DNA of 64,000 nt from Anodontia alba. Lineage: Eukaryota > Mollusca > Bivalvia > Lucinida > Lucinidae. Within the stretch, counting starts at the first letter, position 1; the number at the start of each line of letters is the position of its first letter. Below, piece by piece: positions 42,783-52,800 of the stretch. Below the pieces are notes generated by a model. It saw only the letters and a list, made by a program, of their open reading frames with translations. It was not told the origin of the DNA and did not search any database. The DNA is taken from positions 10,940,610-11,004,609 of the forward strand of contig OZ024828.1 in NCBI GenBank assembly GCA_964016985.1, read 5' to 3'. Position numbers and translations under genes: made by a program.

Positions 42783-42985
42783 AGCCGGGCAACAGCGACA
42801 CCATATGCAAACACTTTGGTACTGGCCCGAGAACAGCGAACACTCAGAGCAGCCCGCAAATCTGCACAGTCCGATCAGGTTTCCTTTCGATCTGTAGATT
42901 GTTCACACGAAGAGTGACGACTCATATAGGATTGTGCGAATGCGCAGGCTGATCTGAGTTTTAAGTGTCCGTAAAATGTTTTTAT
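42783..42985. mobile_element. F15 dimer, decayed
   Basis: GAACAGCGAACACTCAGAGC to GTCCGATCAGG and GATTGTGCGAATGCGCAGGC to GTTTTAAGTGTCCG; both palindromes are worn. Confidence 0.5.
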
Positions 42986-43049
42986 TTTTTTTGGTTTTGG
43001 TTTAGCCCGACTCAAATGCATTTTTCTTGAACACGTCCCATGAATTTAA

Positions 43050-43087
43050 CGGTTACCACTATCTTGGCTAATTCAGCAGACGACAAT

Positions 43088-43124
<37 letters not shown>

Positions 43125-43325
43125 CGGTTTTGTTTTCTTTCCAGAAAACAGGAAAAGAAAACAGGATTGTTTTCTTTCCAAGAAACAGAAAAAGCCGTTT
43201 CATGAATACAAATTGTCTCCAATGGGGACAGTCTGCATGAAATGCCAAAATCTGTTTTCAGGGAAAAAATAAGAAAAAATATTTCAATATATCGTCTGCT
43301 GAAAATTTTACCTAGAGTGCTAAGC
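43050..43325. mobile_element. F8 element copy with extra internal duplication
   Basis: GTTACCACTATCTTGGC, CAGCAGACGACAATTTG, long T run (43096-43124), TTTTCTTTCCAGAAAACAGG partly repeated (GTTTTCTTTCCAAGAAACAG), ACAAATTGTCTCCAATGGGG core, ATCGTCTGCTGAAAATTTTACC. Confidence 0.72.
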
Positions 43326-43777
43326 ATTAAAGTGTTGACACGAATGGCGATCTATTTCAGTGAATAGCGAATTAAAGTGATTTATGGCGCTATTTTATAT
43401 CAAAACAAATTTAAATACAACTTTTAATGGTGCGCGTATTGGTTAAAATCGCTGAAGTGCGAAGCTGGAGCAAGTATTTATTTTGACACAGAATTTTCGG
43501 GGTACAATGGATATTTATATTTTATGGGTGTGATTTTCGTATGTTTTGCTCCTCGGAGGAAATTCGACCTGTTTAATACAGGTAGAGGTCATTAGTCCAT
43601 AAGAAATATTGCCACAGAAACTCAATGAATACCCTAAAAAGATAATAAATGTTTATTCTGGCGCCGAAGCTTTTTCATAAAAATATGAATAAAAAGCTTG
43701 AATTATCATATTTGAAGAAAAAATAACTTCAGGATCAAGTTTTAAAGCCGAAAACTTCTAAAGAGGCCGCAACTTTT
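43326..43777. other. No feature recognised
   Basis: AT-rich; no gene or repeat partner seen. Confidence 0.5.
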
Positions 43778-43970
43778 CTTAACCTTTACCATTCCCTTGC
43801 AAATTCAGCAGACTTCAAATTCATGATAATTTTTCTTACTTTTTCCAGAAAATGGGCTTTGACATTTAATTAATTAACACCAAATTTCAAATCCTATTTC
43901 TCGGAAATTTGGACAAATATTTCAAAATGTCGTCTGCTGAAAATTTTACCCAGCATACTATGCGTTAACA
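43778..43970. mobile_element. F8 element copy
   Basis: AACCTTTACCATTCCCTTGC, CAGCAGACTTC, TTTTTCCAGAAAATGGGC, TTAATTAATTAA-like centre, AATCCTATTTCTCGG, TGTCGTCTGCTGAAAATTTT, CAGCATACTATGCG. Confidence 0.72.
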
Positions 43971-43986
43971 ACAAACAGGATATGGT

Positions 43987-44265
43987 CATTACGAAAACAC
44001 GCCTATTAAAATATACAGAAGATTTTACCTCCAAAAACTGAAAATTTTCAGATAAAAAACTCTGATATTTTTCATATTTCTACTCAAAACATAGAATGTG
44101 GGTACTCTTTAGAATCGCCTCGACGAGGCGGTTCTAACGAATACCTACAATCTATGTTTTTGAGCAGAAATAAGAAAAATAATGTATACCCCTGTAAACC
44201 CCAGTTTTACTATATAAAAGTGGGGTTTATGGGGGTCAAAATTTTATAGGCGTGTTTTCATGATG
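43987..44265 (+). mobile_element. F1 MITE copy 14
   Basis: A end CATTACGAAAACACGCC, B end GGCGTGTTTTCATGATG. Hairpin with several arm changes (AGAATGTGGG; CGAATACCTAC) but still symmetric overall. Confidence 0.92.
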
Positions 44266-44787
44266 TCATAAAACGCTCTGATTGGCCAAAGATGGTAAAT
44301 GAACCCAACTGCAAATTTGGAATCGTATGTACATATAATGAAGCCAACATTTGCGGTACATGCAAAAAGATATGCATTGCATCGCACGGGTATGCATCGC
44401 ATGCGTATACCTGTTTGCAAGATAAGTGCATATTTCAATGATAAATAGGTCGGCACCCGTTACAGTCTTAGCGAGATATTGCCAAAAATCTAGATGGCGC
44501 CAGCAGGCACATGGTGTTGACGTCACCTAAAAGTCCGCATTATTTCTGACCCGTTTCTTTGCGTTCCTACCTGGGACACCACTAATATACGCGTATAGAT
44601 ATACACGTGTATTAATTGTACTTTCTTGCGAAATCATCACCAAAGCCCGATTCTAAATTGCCGCAGATACGGTACCTTTTACTATTTAACAAATGATCTC
44701 ACTATTAACCAGGAATTGTTCCAAAGATATAAAGACAAAACATTATATAAATACTAAACTAGATACTGTGAAAAGAGCCTTTACGCA
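44266..44787. other. No feature recognised
   Basis: Unique-looking; short imperfect repeats of ATGCATCGCA near 44370-44405. Confidence 0.45.
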
Positions 44788-45078
44788 CATTACGAAAACA
44801 AGCCTATTTAGATATACTGAAAATTTTACCAACAACAAAAAAAAAAAAAAAAAGAAAGAAAATTTTCAGATAAAATTAATGATATTTTCCACATTTCTGC
44901 TTAAAAGATAGATTAGAACCGCATCGGCGATGCGATTCTAACGAGTACCCACAATCTATGCTTTTGAGCAGAAATAAGAAAAAAAAAAACAATAATGCAT
45001 ACCCCAGTAAACCCCAGTTTTACTATATAAAAGTTGGGTTCAAGGGGGTCAACATTATATAGGCATGTTTGCGTGATG
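44788..45078 (+). mobile_element. F1 MITE copy 15, compensatory loop change
   Basis: A end CATTACGAAAACAAGCC, B end GGCATGTTTGCGTGATG. The left arm lost TGTGGGTACTCGT, yet the stem next to the loop has matching changes: GCATCG pairs with CGATGC in place of GCCTCG/CGAGGC. A run expanded at 44839-44854. Confidence 0.9.
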
Positions 45079-45158
45079 TATGCGAACTGCGACGTCCAGC
45101 CTGATCTGGACGTTCGCTGTTCGCTAAGTACATTTTGCAATGTCTAGTCTTACTCTAG

Positions 45159-45437
45159 CATTACGAAAACACACCTATTCACATATAAATAAAATTTCAC
45201 CTCCAAAAAACTGAAATTTTTCAGATAAAAAACTCTGATATTTTTCTTATTTCTGCTCAAAATATAGATTGTGGGTACTCGTTAGAACCGCCTCGGCGAG
45301 GCGGTTCTAACGAGTACCCACAATCTATGTTTTGAACAGAAATAAGAAAAATAATGTATACCCCTGTAAACCCCAGTTTTACTATATAAAAGTGGGGTTT
45401 AAGGGGATCAAAATTATATAGGCGTGTTTCCGTGATG
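45159..45437 (+). mobile_element. F1 MITE copy 16
   Basis: A end CATTACGAAAACACACC, B end GGCGTGTTTCCGTGATG, hairpin intact. 80 bp from copy 15. The spacer holds a CGTCCAGCCTGATCTGGACG hairpin, and F15-like GCAGCGAAGATTCTGATC follows. Confidence 0.92.
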
Positions 45438-45930
45438 CATGCAGCGAAGATTCTGATCAGATTGGACTGATGCGCAGATCATTATTCGCTTAAGTTGTAT
45501 TCAGATGTCTTGAAGCCTCCTTTTTAATGACAATCCGTATTTCTGTACAGAGGACGCGATATTGCACAAAACGCCACATGCTTGAAGATTTTGTCCAAGT
45601 TTATCAATTTTATTTCAGACTTTTAGGAGAGTCTGTAAGATTTAAAAGGTAGCCAATAAGTCTGATTGTAGAAAATTTATTGTTTCACGCGTGTATGATG
45701 TATCAAAACAGGTGATGCGAAAATCATGAATGAAACGCTGCGTTCATTTCTACCTACTTCCAGTTCATCCGGTGTGTGGGCTGATCAATAAATTCGGGAC
45801 GTATTTATCATCATTAATGGATCTACTAATACACAATTAACTGGTCTTTAAAATGTACACGTTCACTCCTTAAAGCTAACGTTTCTGTTTCTACAGATTC
45901 TGATGAAGAATCAAAGAGAGTACTGCAAAA
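45438..45930. other. No feature recognised
   Basis: Apart from the F15 remnant at its left edge, nothing identifiable. Confidence 0.45.
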
Positions 45931-45932
45931 TA

Positions 45933-46287
45933 CAGTCGAACCTAAATAGCTCGAACTGATGGATCGTTTACCATGGCTAATGCGAACTCGTTTTTTAGTC
46001 CCTTCGAAATTCTTCCGATAGCTCAAGAAAACAAATATTTAGGGATTTTTTTTTTTATTTTATCATAAAATAGTATGTTTGTGTGTAGTCATTAGAATCG
46101 CCTCAATGAGGCGATTCTAACGAGTACACACAACATACCATTATTGTGTAAAAGATCGAAAAGGTTTCCCTAAATCATCGCCATTTTCCTGAACTGGCGC
46201 CATGATTAACCCACAGTGGCTCGAACTATCCATATCTCGAATAAATTTCCATGGTCCCAAAGATGTCGAGCCATTGAAGTTCGACTG
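45933..46287 (+). mobile_element. F3 pogo-like MITE copy 3, complete
   Basis: Ends CAGTCGAACCTAAATAGC and GAAGTTCGACTG, each bordered by TA (45931-45932, 46288-46289). CAGT(C/T)GA ends with TA target sites are characteristic of pogo/Tc1-mariner relatives. A central hairpin at 46072-46141 reads TATGTTTGTGTGTAGTC, GAATCGCCTCA and inverse, resembling the F1 core. Confidence 0.82.
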
Positions 46288-46334
46288 TAGTGGGAAAAAA
46301 AGTATAGAAGTCCAGAATAGCCACATCACAGATC

Positions 46335-46666
46335 ATAGTCTACTAATGGCCGGCCTCGGTGGCTCAGTTGGATGCGCCGTCCGACTGGAGACCAGGAGGT
46401 CGCGGGTTCAACCCCCGCCGAGGTCGGCAACATTCTTTCGTGGAGATTGATCATGAAATATTATCTACGGTCATTCTCTCCCTTCCGCTGATTCAAGAAG
46501 GGCAGTTGTCAGTTTCTGGCGAAAGAATGTGCACAATACTGGTTAACCGCTTAGAAGACAGAGCCTGCTCTGTAAAAGTGTGGTTAGGTAAACTGACCGC
46601 GCTCGACATGACCCCATTGGGTTGACTGGGCCGTAAAACCTCAACATAAACAATAGTCTACTAATG
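46335..46666 (+). mobile_element. F9 tRNA-derived SINE, full length, 14-bp target duplication
   Basis: The body at 46349-46652 is flanked by perfect ATAGTCTACTAATG (46335-46348, 46653-46666). The head has A box TGGCTCAGTTGG at 46360 and B box GGTTCAACCCC at 46405; acceptor-like GCCGGCC/GGTCGGC can pair. The body contains CATTCTCTCCC, GATTCAAGAAGGGCAG and GACTGGGCCGTAAAACC. The tail AACATAAACA is short. Transcription would be by RNA polymerase III, with mobilisation by a LINE. Confidence 0.92.
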
Positions 46667-46858
46667 ACACCAAGAAGAAGAGCAAACAAACCATGACAGA
46701 CCATACACAAACCACAAACCAAAGAAAAGCAAAGCAACCAGCTCCCTCTCCCCAACAAGGTGGTCACAGTGCTAGACAAGATCCACTGAATACAACAATA
46801 AGACAACAAACAGAACAAAACACGACCAAAGCCCGCAGCGAGTAGCCACAAGGCGACG
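46667..46858 (-). repeat. Unclassified repeat shared with 63812-63900
   Basis: Minus strand TTTGCTTTTCTTTGGTTTG, GTATGGTCTGTCATGG, CTCTTCTTCTTGGTGTCATTAG matches the plus strand near the end of the window. Confidence 0.55.
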
Positions 46859-47139
46859 CATCATGAAAACATGCCTATATAATTTTGACCCCCTTTAACC
46901 CCACTTTTATATAGTAAAACTGTGCTTTACAGGGTATACATTATTTTTCTTATTTCTGCTCAAAACATAGATTGTGGGTACTTGTTAGAACCGCCTCGAC
47001 GAGGCGGTTCTAACGAGTACCCACAATCTATGTTTTGAGCAGAAATATGAAAAAATATCAGTTTTTTTTTTTATCTGAAAATTTTCAGTTTTTGGAGGTG
47101 AAATGTTCTATATATTTGAATAGGCGTGTTTTCGTAATG
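46859..47139 (-). mobile_element. F1 MITE copy 17
   Basis: B end CATCATGAAAACATGCC, A end GGCGTGTTTTCGTAATG, hairpin intact with a GACGA loop variant. Confidence 0.92.
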
Positions 47140-47197
47140 CAAAGAACAAACACCACCAGAGCCACCGTCTAATAACGGTCAGTAGTTTTAACTACCG

Positions 47198-47476
47198 CAT
47201 CACGAAAACACGCCTATATAATATTGATCCCCTTAAACCCCACTTTTATATAGTCAAACTGGGGTTTACAGGGGTATAATTAGTTTTGTTATTTCTGCTC
47301 AAAAACATAGATTGTGGGTATTCGTTAGAACCGCCTCGACGAGGCGGTTCTAACGAGTACCCACAATCTATGTTTTGAGCAGAAATGTGAAAAATATCAG
47401 AATTTTTTATGTGAAAAATTGCCATTTTTTGGTGGTAAAATTTTCAGTGTATTTGAATAGGCTGGTTTTCGTAATG
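47198..47476 (-). mobile_element. F1 MITE copy 18
   Basis: B end CATCACGAAAACACGCC, A end GGCTGGTTTTCGTAATG, hairpin intact. 58 bp from copy 17, same orientation. Confidence 0.92.
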
Positions 47477-48271
47477 GGGAGAATTTAAATCAACTTTACT
47501 TATTTTAAAAATGTTGTAAAAATGTAAAATGTCACCTTATTTACTGATTCATTACCATTCCTTCTAGGTCTGTCCTGTTTTTTGTTGTTTTTTTTTCTTT
47601 TTTTTTTCGTTTTTTTTTTCAGAGATTTTTTTAATTCCTTTCTTTTTTTTTTTTTTTGATACGTGTTTGATAACGATTCATCAACTACTCAAAGTTTTTG
47701 AATTGTGGTGCAGTCTATTCATCTCAGATATGTTCCAGAAAAGATACCGAAACAAAGACACTATTGGCAAACACAAAAAATGACTGAGTCCTGTTCATGA
47801 AATTCGACAGCGACAAAATGCTTAAACCCAGAATATTGCTTTCATGATAACCTCATAACTATCATAAGAATAATTGGCAAAGCTTCGCTGGAAATGTGAA
47901 ACGAGATCATTTTGAGCGATGTTTGTGTTCTTAAAGATTGATGTAGAAAATATTTATCACATCAAGACTTTTCTCGATTCTACTCATTGATCAACCCTTG
48001 CATGTGCAGTTCTAGGCCAGAAATAGTGTGTTTCTCTGTTTCTGTCAATTAAGTCGTAATGTTGCTGTTTTTAGTCTTTTATTTATGCACCTGTCAAATA
48101 CTGCAACATGTAAGCATGTTGTGAATTTCAAAGGTAGAACCGAAAGCAAAACAAAAAAAGGTTTTCAAGTCTTCACAGGTTTAAGTGGACTTTTCTTCCT
48201 CCTCTTTGGACAGGTCCATTTCCAATAAAAGGGGTGTCTGTTTTTTTCATAACCAATTTTATAGAAAGCCC
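47477..48271. other. T-rich tracts, otherwise unrecognised
   Basis: T-rich runs at 47577-47656. No gene seen; a 66-codon frame at 48028 has no motif. Confidence 0.45.
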
Positions 48272-48365
48272 TTTATTTTGTGCAAACAATGCAGAAACAG
48301 ATAAGACGCCGCGTTCGGATTTACACTGATTGCCGATATCCCTTTTATGGGACTCTAGGCATAAA
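48272..48365. mobile_element. F18 palindrome, decayed
   Basis: GTGCAAACAATGCAGAAACAG, GACGCCGCGTTCGG, TTACACTGATTGCC, then CCCTTTTATGGGACTCTAGGC. The last block is the inverse of the 12.1/56.9-kb flank. Confidence 0.55.
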
Positions 48366-48534
48366 TGGTTTAAAGCTGTATTATATCTCAAAATGACCAG
48401 AACCATTGTTACTCAAAAACAGAGTAAACTTTATATCAGCAGAGGCTTATAATTCTCCTCTGATTTCAACCATTTCAAAAACACTTTTCACACTTTAGAT
48501 CATTCAACAAACTGCCCATTTAGTGTATAAACCA

Positions 48535-48727
48535 GGGCCCAGTTGTTCAAAGCGTCGTTAGCTTAACGAGCTCGTTAAGGGTCATTTCGTTAACTGTTTT
48601 AGCAGATTCAATATACAATATTCTAATATTTTTTCAGCAAAACATTTCAGCATATTTGCGTATCACTTATTGTAAATTTTAACGAATCGTTAACTAACGA
48701 CGTCGTTAGTTTTGAACAACTGGGCCC
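48535..48727. mobile_element. F2 MITE copy 4, hairpin missing
   Basis: GGGCCCAGTTGTTCAAAGC and GTTTTGAACAACTGGGCCC ends, with both subterminal GTTAGCTTAACGAGCTCG blocks. The left arm and loop of the central hairpin are absent: TCTAATATTTTTTCAGCAAAAC. Otherwise almost identical to copy 1. Confidence 0.88.
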
Positions 48728-48741
48728 AGGTTACAATATCT

Positions 48742-49262
48742 TTTTGACGTTTATTTTACTACACTGCAACTGGTGTCAGTACCGTGTGGCGGCGGTAGAA
48801 TGTCTCCTCGTGCATCACCATAGTACAATTTATACTTCATTTCCTTTAAGATCATTGGGCCCATTGTGGCATATTTGAAAATGGAGTTCTGCCCATTTCT
48901 GCTTATGAAGAGTCTCAATAAAACCGAGACTCCCATTTTCTAATCTGTAATGTGTTCTTTGTTTCCAAAGGCAATCTCTTTGACGTTTATTTTACTACAC
49001 TGCAGCTGGTATTAGTGCCGTGTGGCGGCGGTAGAACGTCTCCCCGTATATCACCATAGTGCAATTTATACTTCATTTCCTTTGGGATCACTGGGCCTAT
49101 TGTGGTATATTTGAAATGGAGTTCTGCTCATGTATGCGCTAGAGGGCGTAAGCAGTGTGCAAATCCATTACTGCTTATGAAGAGTCTGAATAAAATCGAG
49201 ACTCCCATTTTCTTATCTGTAGAGTGTTCTTTGTTTCCAAAGGCAATATTTTTTTACGTTTA
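48742..49262 (+). mobile_element. LTR-like tandem units with primer-binding-like site
   Basis: Two units share TTTGACGTTTATTTTACTACA, CTGGT(G/A)T(C/T)AGT, CCGTGTGGCGGCGGTAGAA, ATACTTCATTTCCTTT, TGCTTATGAAGAGTCT, CAATAAAACCGAGACTCCC. AATAAA lies in an R-like position. TGGTGTCAG resembles the primer-binding start of some Gypsy elements, which is inference. CTAGAGGGCGTAAGCAGTG in unit 2 is shared with 37984-38107. No gag/pol. Confidence 0.55.
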
Positions 49263-49538
49263 TCTTACACAGAGAACTTGTATGCTCCTGAGTATAATGA
49301 TTTTTGACTGGGTCACGAAAAATTGAATAGGCTTGCCAAAACTACAGTTTCTTCGTGTAAAAAGGCTCTAAAATTAACTGAAATCCAAAAAGGGTTTAAT
49401 TTACTTGAAAATATGACAAATAACTCAATATATTAGCAGTGAATAAAACCCATGCTCTAGGAGAAGAAATACTGCATTAATATGCAACATAGTTTTCAAT
49501 TTAAGGGGTGGACGGAGGGGTGGGGGTTGGATTTTCAT

Positions 49539-49738
49539 ACAAGGGATACAACGTTTGTGACTTTTCTGTTGGCTTTACTGCACACCACATCCCTTTTGAA
49601 AAGGGGTCCACTCTTAAAGGAAAGAATTTGCTCCCATGGGGAGCAAATTCTTTCCTTTTAGAGTAGAGCATGTTTCAGAAGGGTCAAAACTCAGTTTTAA
49701 CAGATTTGTCTCCCCTGAAAGTGTATGAATTCTCCATA
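49539..49738. mobile_element. F7 element copy, intact core
   Basis: ACAAGGGATACAACG, GGCTTTACTGCACACC, TTTGAAAAGGGGTCCACTC, perfect core AAAGGAAAGAATTTGCTCCC / inverse around ATG, then TTTGTCTCCCCTGAAAGTG. Confidence 0.8.
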
Positions 49739-49791
49739 AGTTATAAGGGTTGAGTCCTGAAAATACCTGTTTTGGGTATAATTTTAGCAGA

Positions 49792-49895
49792 GTTATCGTT
49801 TCTGAACGTGTGTCAATTACCCTTTTGTTATGAAGATTGCGTAGTTATCGTCTCTGAACGTGTGTCAATTACCCTTTTGTTATGAGGATTGCGTC
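49792..49895. repeat. 52-bp tandem duplication
   Basis: GTTATCGTTTCTGAACGTG, GTCAATTACCCTTTTGTTATG, AAGATTGCGT occurs twice in direct orientation with 2-3 differences. Confidence 0.9.
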
Positions 49896-50110
49896 CATAA
49901 ACTACATGCATTTGGCTTTAGGCGATCTGCATATGCTTCGAATAGACTTCACTCATGCGCGGACTAATGCGGGCTAGTGCTCCAGGCCAAGATAATATTT
50001 TTAAACCATCGGGTATCTCCGCTCATCGCAGTAATGTTCTGTATACATGTATCGTGTAGAACTTATATTGAACAAATTTAGACATTGACGGTAGTTCGTA
50101 CTAAGACTTG

Positions 50111-50348
50111 AGCCAGCGCACGACAAATCCTACAATTAGACGTGTGTGACCAGCAAAGACTCAGATCAGCCTGTACATCCACTCAGTATGGCAAGGGTTC
50201 TCATCTATTCATCTTTGGTTAGCCTGGAGGCTGTACAAGGCATCTTTGCGATCAGCGAAGACTCTGATCAGACTGCGCGGATGCGCAGGCTGATCTGAGT
50301 TTTCGCTAGTCACACAAGTCTTATTGTAGGTTTTGTCGTGCGCTGGCT
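50111..50348. mobile_element. F15 element with AGCCAGCGCACGACAAA ends
   Basis: AGCCAGCGCACGACAAATCC and GGTTTTGTCGTGCGCTGGCT are near-exact inverses. Palindrome halves CAGCAAAGACTCAGATCAGC and AGCGAAGACTCTGATCAG...GATCTGAGTTTTCGCTAG. Central part 50180-50250 diverged. Confidence 0.8.
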
Positions 50349-50577
50349 TATTCATCTTTTTGCATACACGTGCTCATTTCTTTCACTATCCTGTTCTCTT
50401 TGCAACTAAGGCCACGTCGAATATAAGCTTGTTCTTCTAATAGTTCACAAGCAGGGATCGAACGAACCCAAGCCGATATACAGAGACCAAATTTAGCTGT
50501 TTGTTTGGGGGTTGTTGCATAGCTCTAGATAGGAGTAGTACCCAAGTATATGTAATATAGTTTTCTTATTTATGCAC

Positions 50578-50690
50578 AAAAAAAAAAAAAAAAAAAAATA
50601 ATAATCATAAAAAAACAAATGTTGTGGTACTCTTTAGAAGCGCCTCACTGAGGCGCTTCTAAAGAGTGCCCACAACATATGTTTTCTTGG
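50578..50690. mobile_element. F1-core-like hairpin with different arms, beside an A run
   Basis: A run 50578-50598, then ATGTTGTGGTACTCTTTAG, AAGCGCCTCA / TGAGGCGCTT, AAAGAGTGCCCACAACATATG. Arms of about 32 bp. No F1 ends. Confidence 0.65.
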
Positions 50691-50732
50691 AGAAATGATG
50701 TCAACCCTTTTGGGTTGAAAAAAGAAAACAAT

Positions 50733-50739
<7 letters not shown>

Positions 50740-50797
<58 letters not shown>

Positions 50798-50862
50798 AAA
50801 ACACAACAACAAAACTACCAACAACAACAAAAACAACAGCAAAAAAAAAAAAAAAAAAAAAC
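50740..50862. repeat. A run, (CA)n, AAC-rich, A run
   Basis: About 25 A, CACA repeat to 50796, CAACAACAAAAC text, then about 20 A. Confidence 0.93.
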
Positions 50863-50918
50863 AATAACAAAAACCTTATCCGGAGCTATCTTGCTATGAG
50901 ATATACTATTAAAACAAG

Positions 50919-51184
50919 CGCCCAAAGTTCCAAGATTTGCTAACCTCAATGAAATAGCTATGATACAATCGTTTAGCAGTTAATCCATAGGATACAGCAA
51001 ACATATTACAAGGAAAATTTTCACATACTGTGACAGTTTCGGTTCTCACAGACCTGGACCTTGTCCTCGTGATTTCAAGGGACTTGGACTGCTTACCACT
51101 AGGCTGGTTGTTAGTGGTAAATAAAGGCCTGTAGATGTTGCTCAGGTTGTATGCCCCCTGGTCCCGGATTAATGTGATATTCAA
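50919..51184 (-). pseudogene. Second GIY-YIG-retroelement tail fragment
   Basis: Minus strand reads LIRDQGAYNLSNIYRPLF at its start, corresponding to the NRDEGAY.LS....LL end of the segment at 35688-35880. An in-frame stop lies just upstream. The remainder has no motif I recognise. Supported by one short match only. Confidence 0.5.
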
Positions 51185-51228
51185 TCCTGATGAAGCTTAT
51201 TCAGTGAATCGTTTTGCAGTTTTGAGAG

Positions 51229-51415
51229 TAGACTGGCTCAAGTCTCCAGTAACTAAACATTTATTCTTATATTCTGCTTGATATTCCACTAAAATAAAAA
51301 TAAATAATATCATGACTATAAAGGCTGGTCACTAATTATTTGTTTTTATTTTAGTGGATTATCAAACAGGATTATAATAAAAAAAATATTCAGTTACTGG
51401 AGACTGGAGCCATTC
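51229..51415. mobile_element. F6 MITE copy 2, half core lost
   Basis: TAGACTGGCTCAAGTCTCC and GGAGACTGGAGCC ends, TTCCACTAAAATAAAA and TTTTATTTTAGTGG arms, left core TATCATGACTATAAAGGCTGG kept. The right core (GACCAGCC...ATAGTC) is deleted. Confidence 0.8.
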
Positions 51416-51483
51416 TAATGTAGCTACTAAGTTTGGTTAAAATGGCTCCAGCCTTTTGCTTGACATGTTTATGCCATTTTACC

Positions 51484-51514
<31 letters not shown>
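51484..51514. repeat. Poly(T) run
   Basis: About 28 T between F6 and F1 elements. Confidence 0.9.
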
Positions 51515-51519
<5 letters not shown>

Positions 51520-51538
51520 TTTAGACAACATATGACTC

Positions 51539-51818
51539 CATCACGAAAACATGCCTATATAATTCTGAACTTTGAATTTTGAACTTTTATATAGTAAAAC
51601 TGGAGTTTACAGGGGTATACATTATTTTGCCTATTTCTGCTCAAAACATAGACTGTGGGTAATCGTTAGAACCGCCTCGTCGAGGCGGTTCTAACGACTA
51701 CTCACAATCTATGTTTTGAGCAGAAATATGAAAAATATCAGAATTTTTTTATCTGAAAATTTTCATTTTTTGGTGATGAAATTTTCAGCATATTTGAATA
51801 GGCATTTTCTCGTAATGC
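51539..51818 (-). mobile_element. F1 MITE copy 19
   Basis: B end CATCACGAAAACATGCC, A end GGCATTTTCTCGTAATG, hairpin intact with a few arm differences. The GACCCCC block is replaced by GAACTTTGAATTTTGAAC. Confidence 0.9.
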
Positions 51819-51824
51819 GCATCG

Positions 51825-52017
51825 TCAGAAGTATATTCAGACATCTGCACATTCGCTCAGTCTGATCAGAATCTTCAATGGGTGCATTTTGCATAGCCAA
51901 AGATGCAAAGTTTCCTCAAACGGACAACGAAGACTCTGATCAGACTGTGCGGATGCGCAGGTTGATTTGAGTCTTCGTTGGGCACACAATTTGTCAGAAT
52001 TTACGCTTTCTCAAGTT
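51825..52017. mobile_element. F15 dimer
   Basis: CACATTCGCTCAGTCTGATCAG, linker GCATAGCCAAAGATGCAAAG, ACGAAGACTCTGATCAGAC / GGTTGATTTGAGTCTTCG, then TTTACGCTTTCTCAAG. Left outer end worn. Confidence 0.72.
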
Positions 52018-52202
52018 TTCGCTCATTTTTTAGTTGCCCTGGCAACAACTGAAACCACAAAAATGTGGCGCTGTAGCCATCTTGCTGTCTCTCCAATAGG
52101 TTTCATAAGTTTTAAAGATTCTCTATGGCTTGTATGGCTTGCAATCCGAACTCAGTCGGCCATTCAGCTTCGAAAAATTAACTATTTGGAATTTCTTTTT
52201 TT

Positions 52203-52365
52203 AACCCTTTTACCCCATTGTTTCTGATATGGATTCTTCCATCTCTGAATTTGGACACCTTCATTGGTTCCAAAAGGGGTTTCATTCAAAAATCAATTAC
52301 AGAATGACAAGCAGTGTAGATCCTGATGAGACGGCTCGTTACGAGACTACACCACTTGTAAAGGT
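52203..52365 (+). mobile_element. F16 element, left half plus centre
   Basis: AACCCTTTTACCCCATTG, ATTCTTCCATCTCTGAATTT, AGGGGTTTCATTC, CAGAATGACAAGCAGTGTAG, ATGAGACGGCTCGT. Right arm not recognised. Confidence 0.6.
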
Positions 52366-52574
52366 ATCTGTATTGGTCTGTAGGGATGAGAGGATTAAGC
52401 AAATATGACCATAACAGACAAGGTGTGTGCCAGTTCCAAAACCATCGATGAAGGACCCACAACCACGAAGTACAGCCTTCCCGAGGCACCAACAGAAGAG
52501 GAGACGAGGAAAGAAACAATTACAACTCCTGGGGGCTTAAACTAATTTTATTCAATCGAAACCGCGTCCTTGAT

Positions 52575-52800
52575 TCTGAATGAATGAATGAATGAATGAA
52601 TGAATCAATCAATCAATCGATCGATCGATAGATCGATAGAGCGATCGATCGATAGATAGACAGAGCGATCGATCGATCGATCGATCGATCGATCAATCAA
52701 TCAATCAATCAATCAATTAGTCAGTCCGTCAATCGATCGATCAATAAATTTATCAATCGATCAATCGATCAATCAATCAACCAATCAATTAGTCAAAGCC
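52575..52800. repeat. AATG / AATC / GATC / GATA compound tetranucleotide array
   Basis: AATG, then AATC, then GATC with GATA and GAGC interruptions, then AATC and GATC again, fading after 52790. GATC is self-complementary. Loose (AGTC)/(AATC) text continues to about 52960. Confidence 0.95.

Noticed and set aside
48742..49262. Intact LTR retrotransposon
   Set aside because: No gag, protease, RT or integrase sequence; only short LTR-like units.
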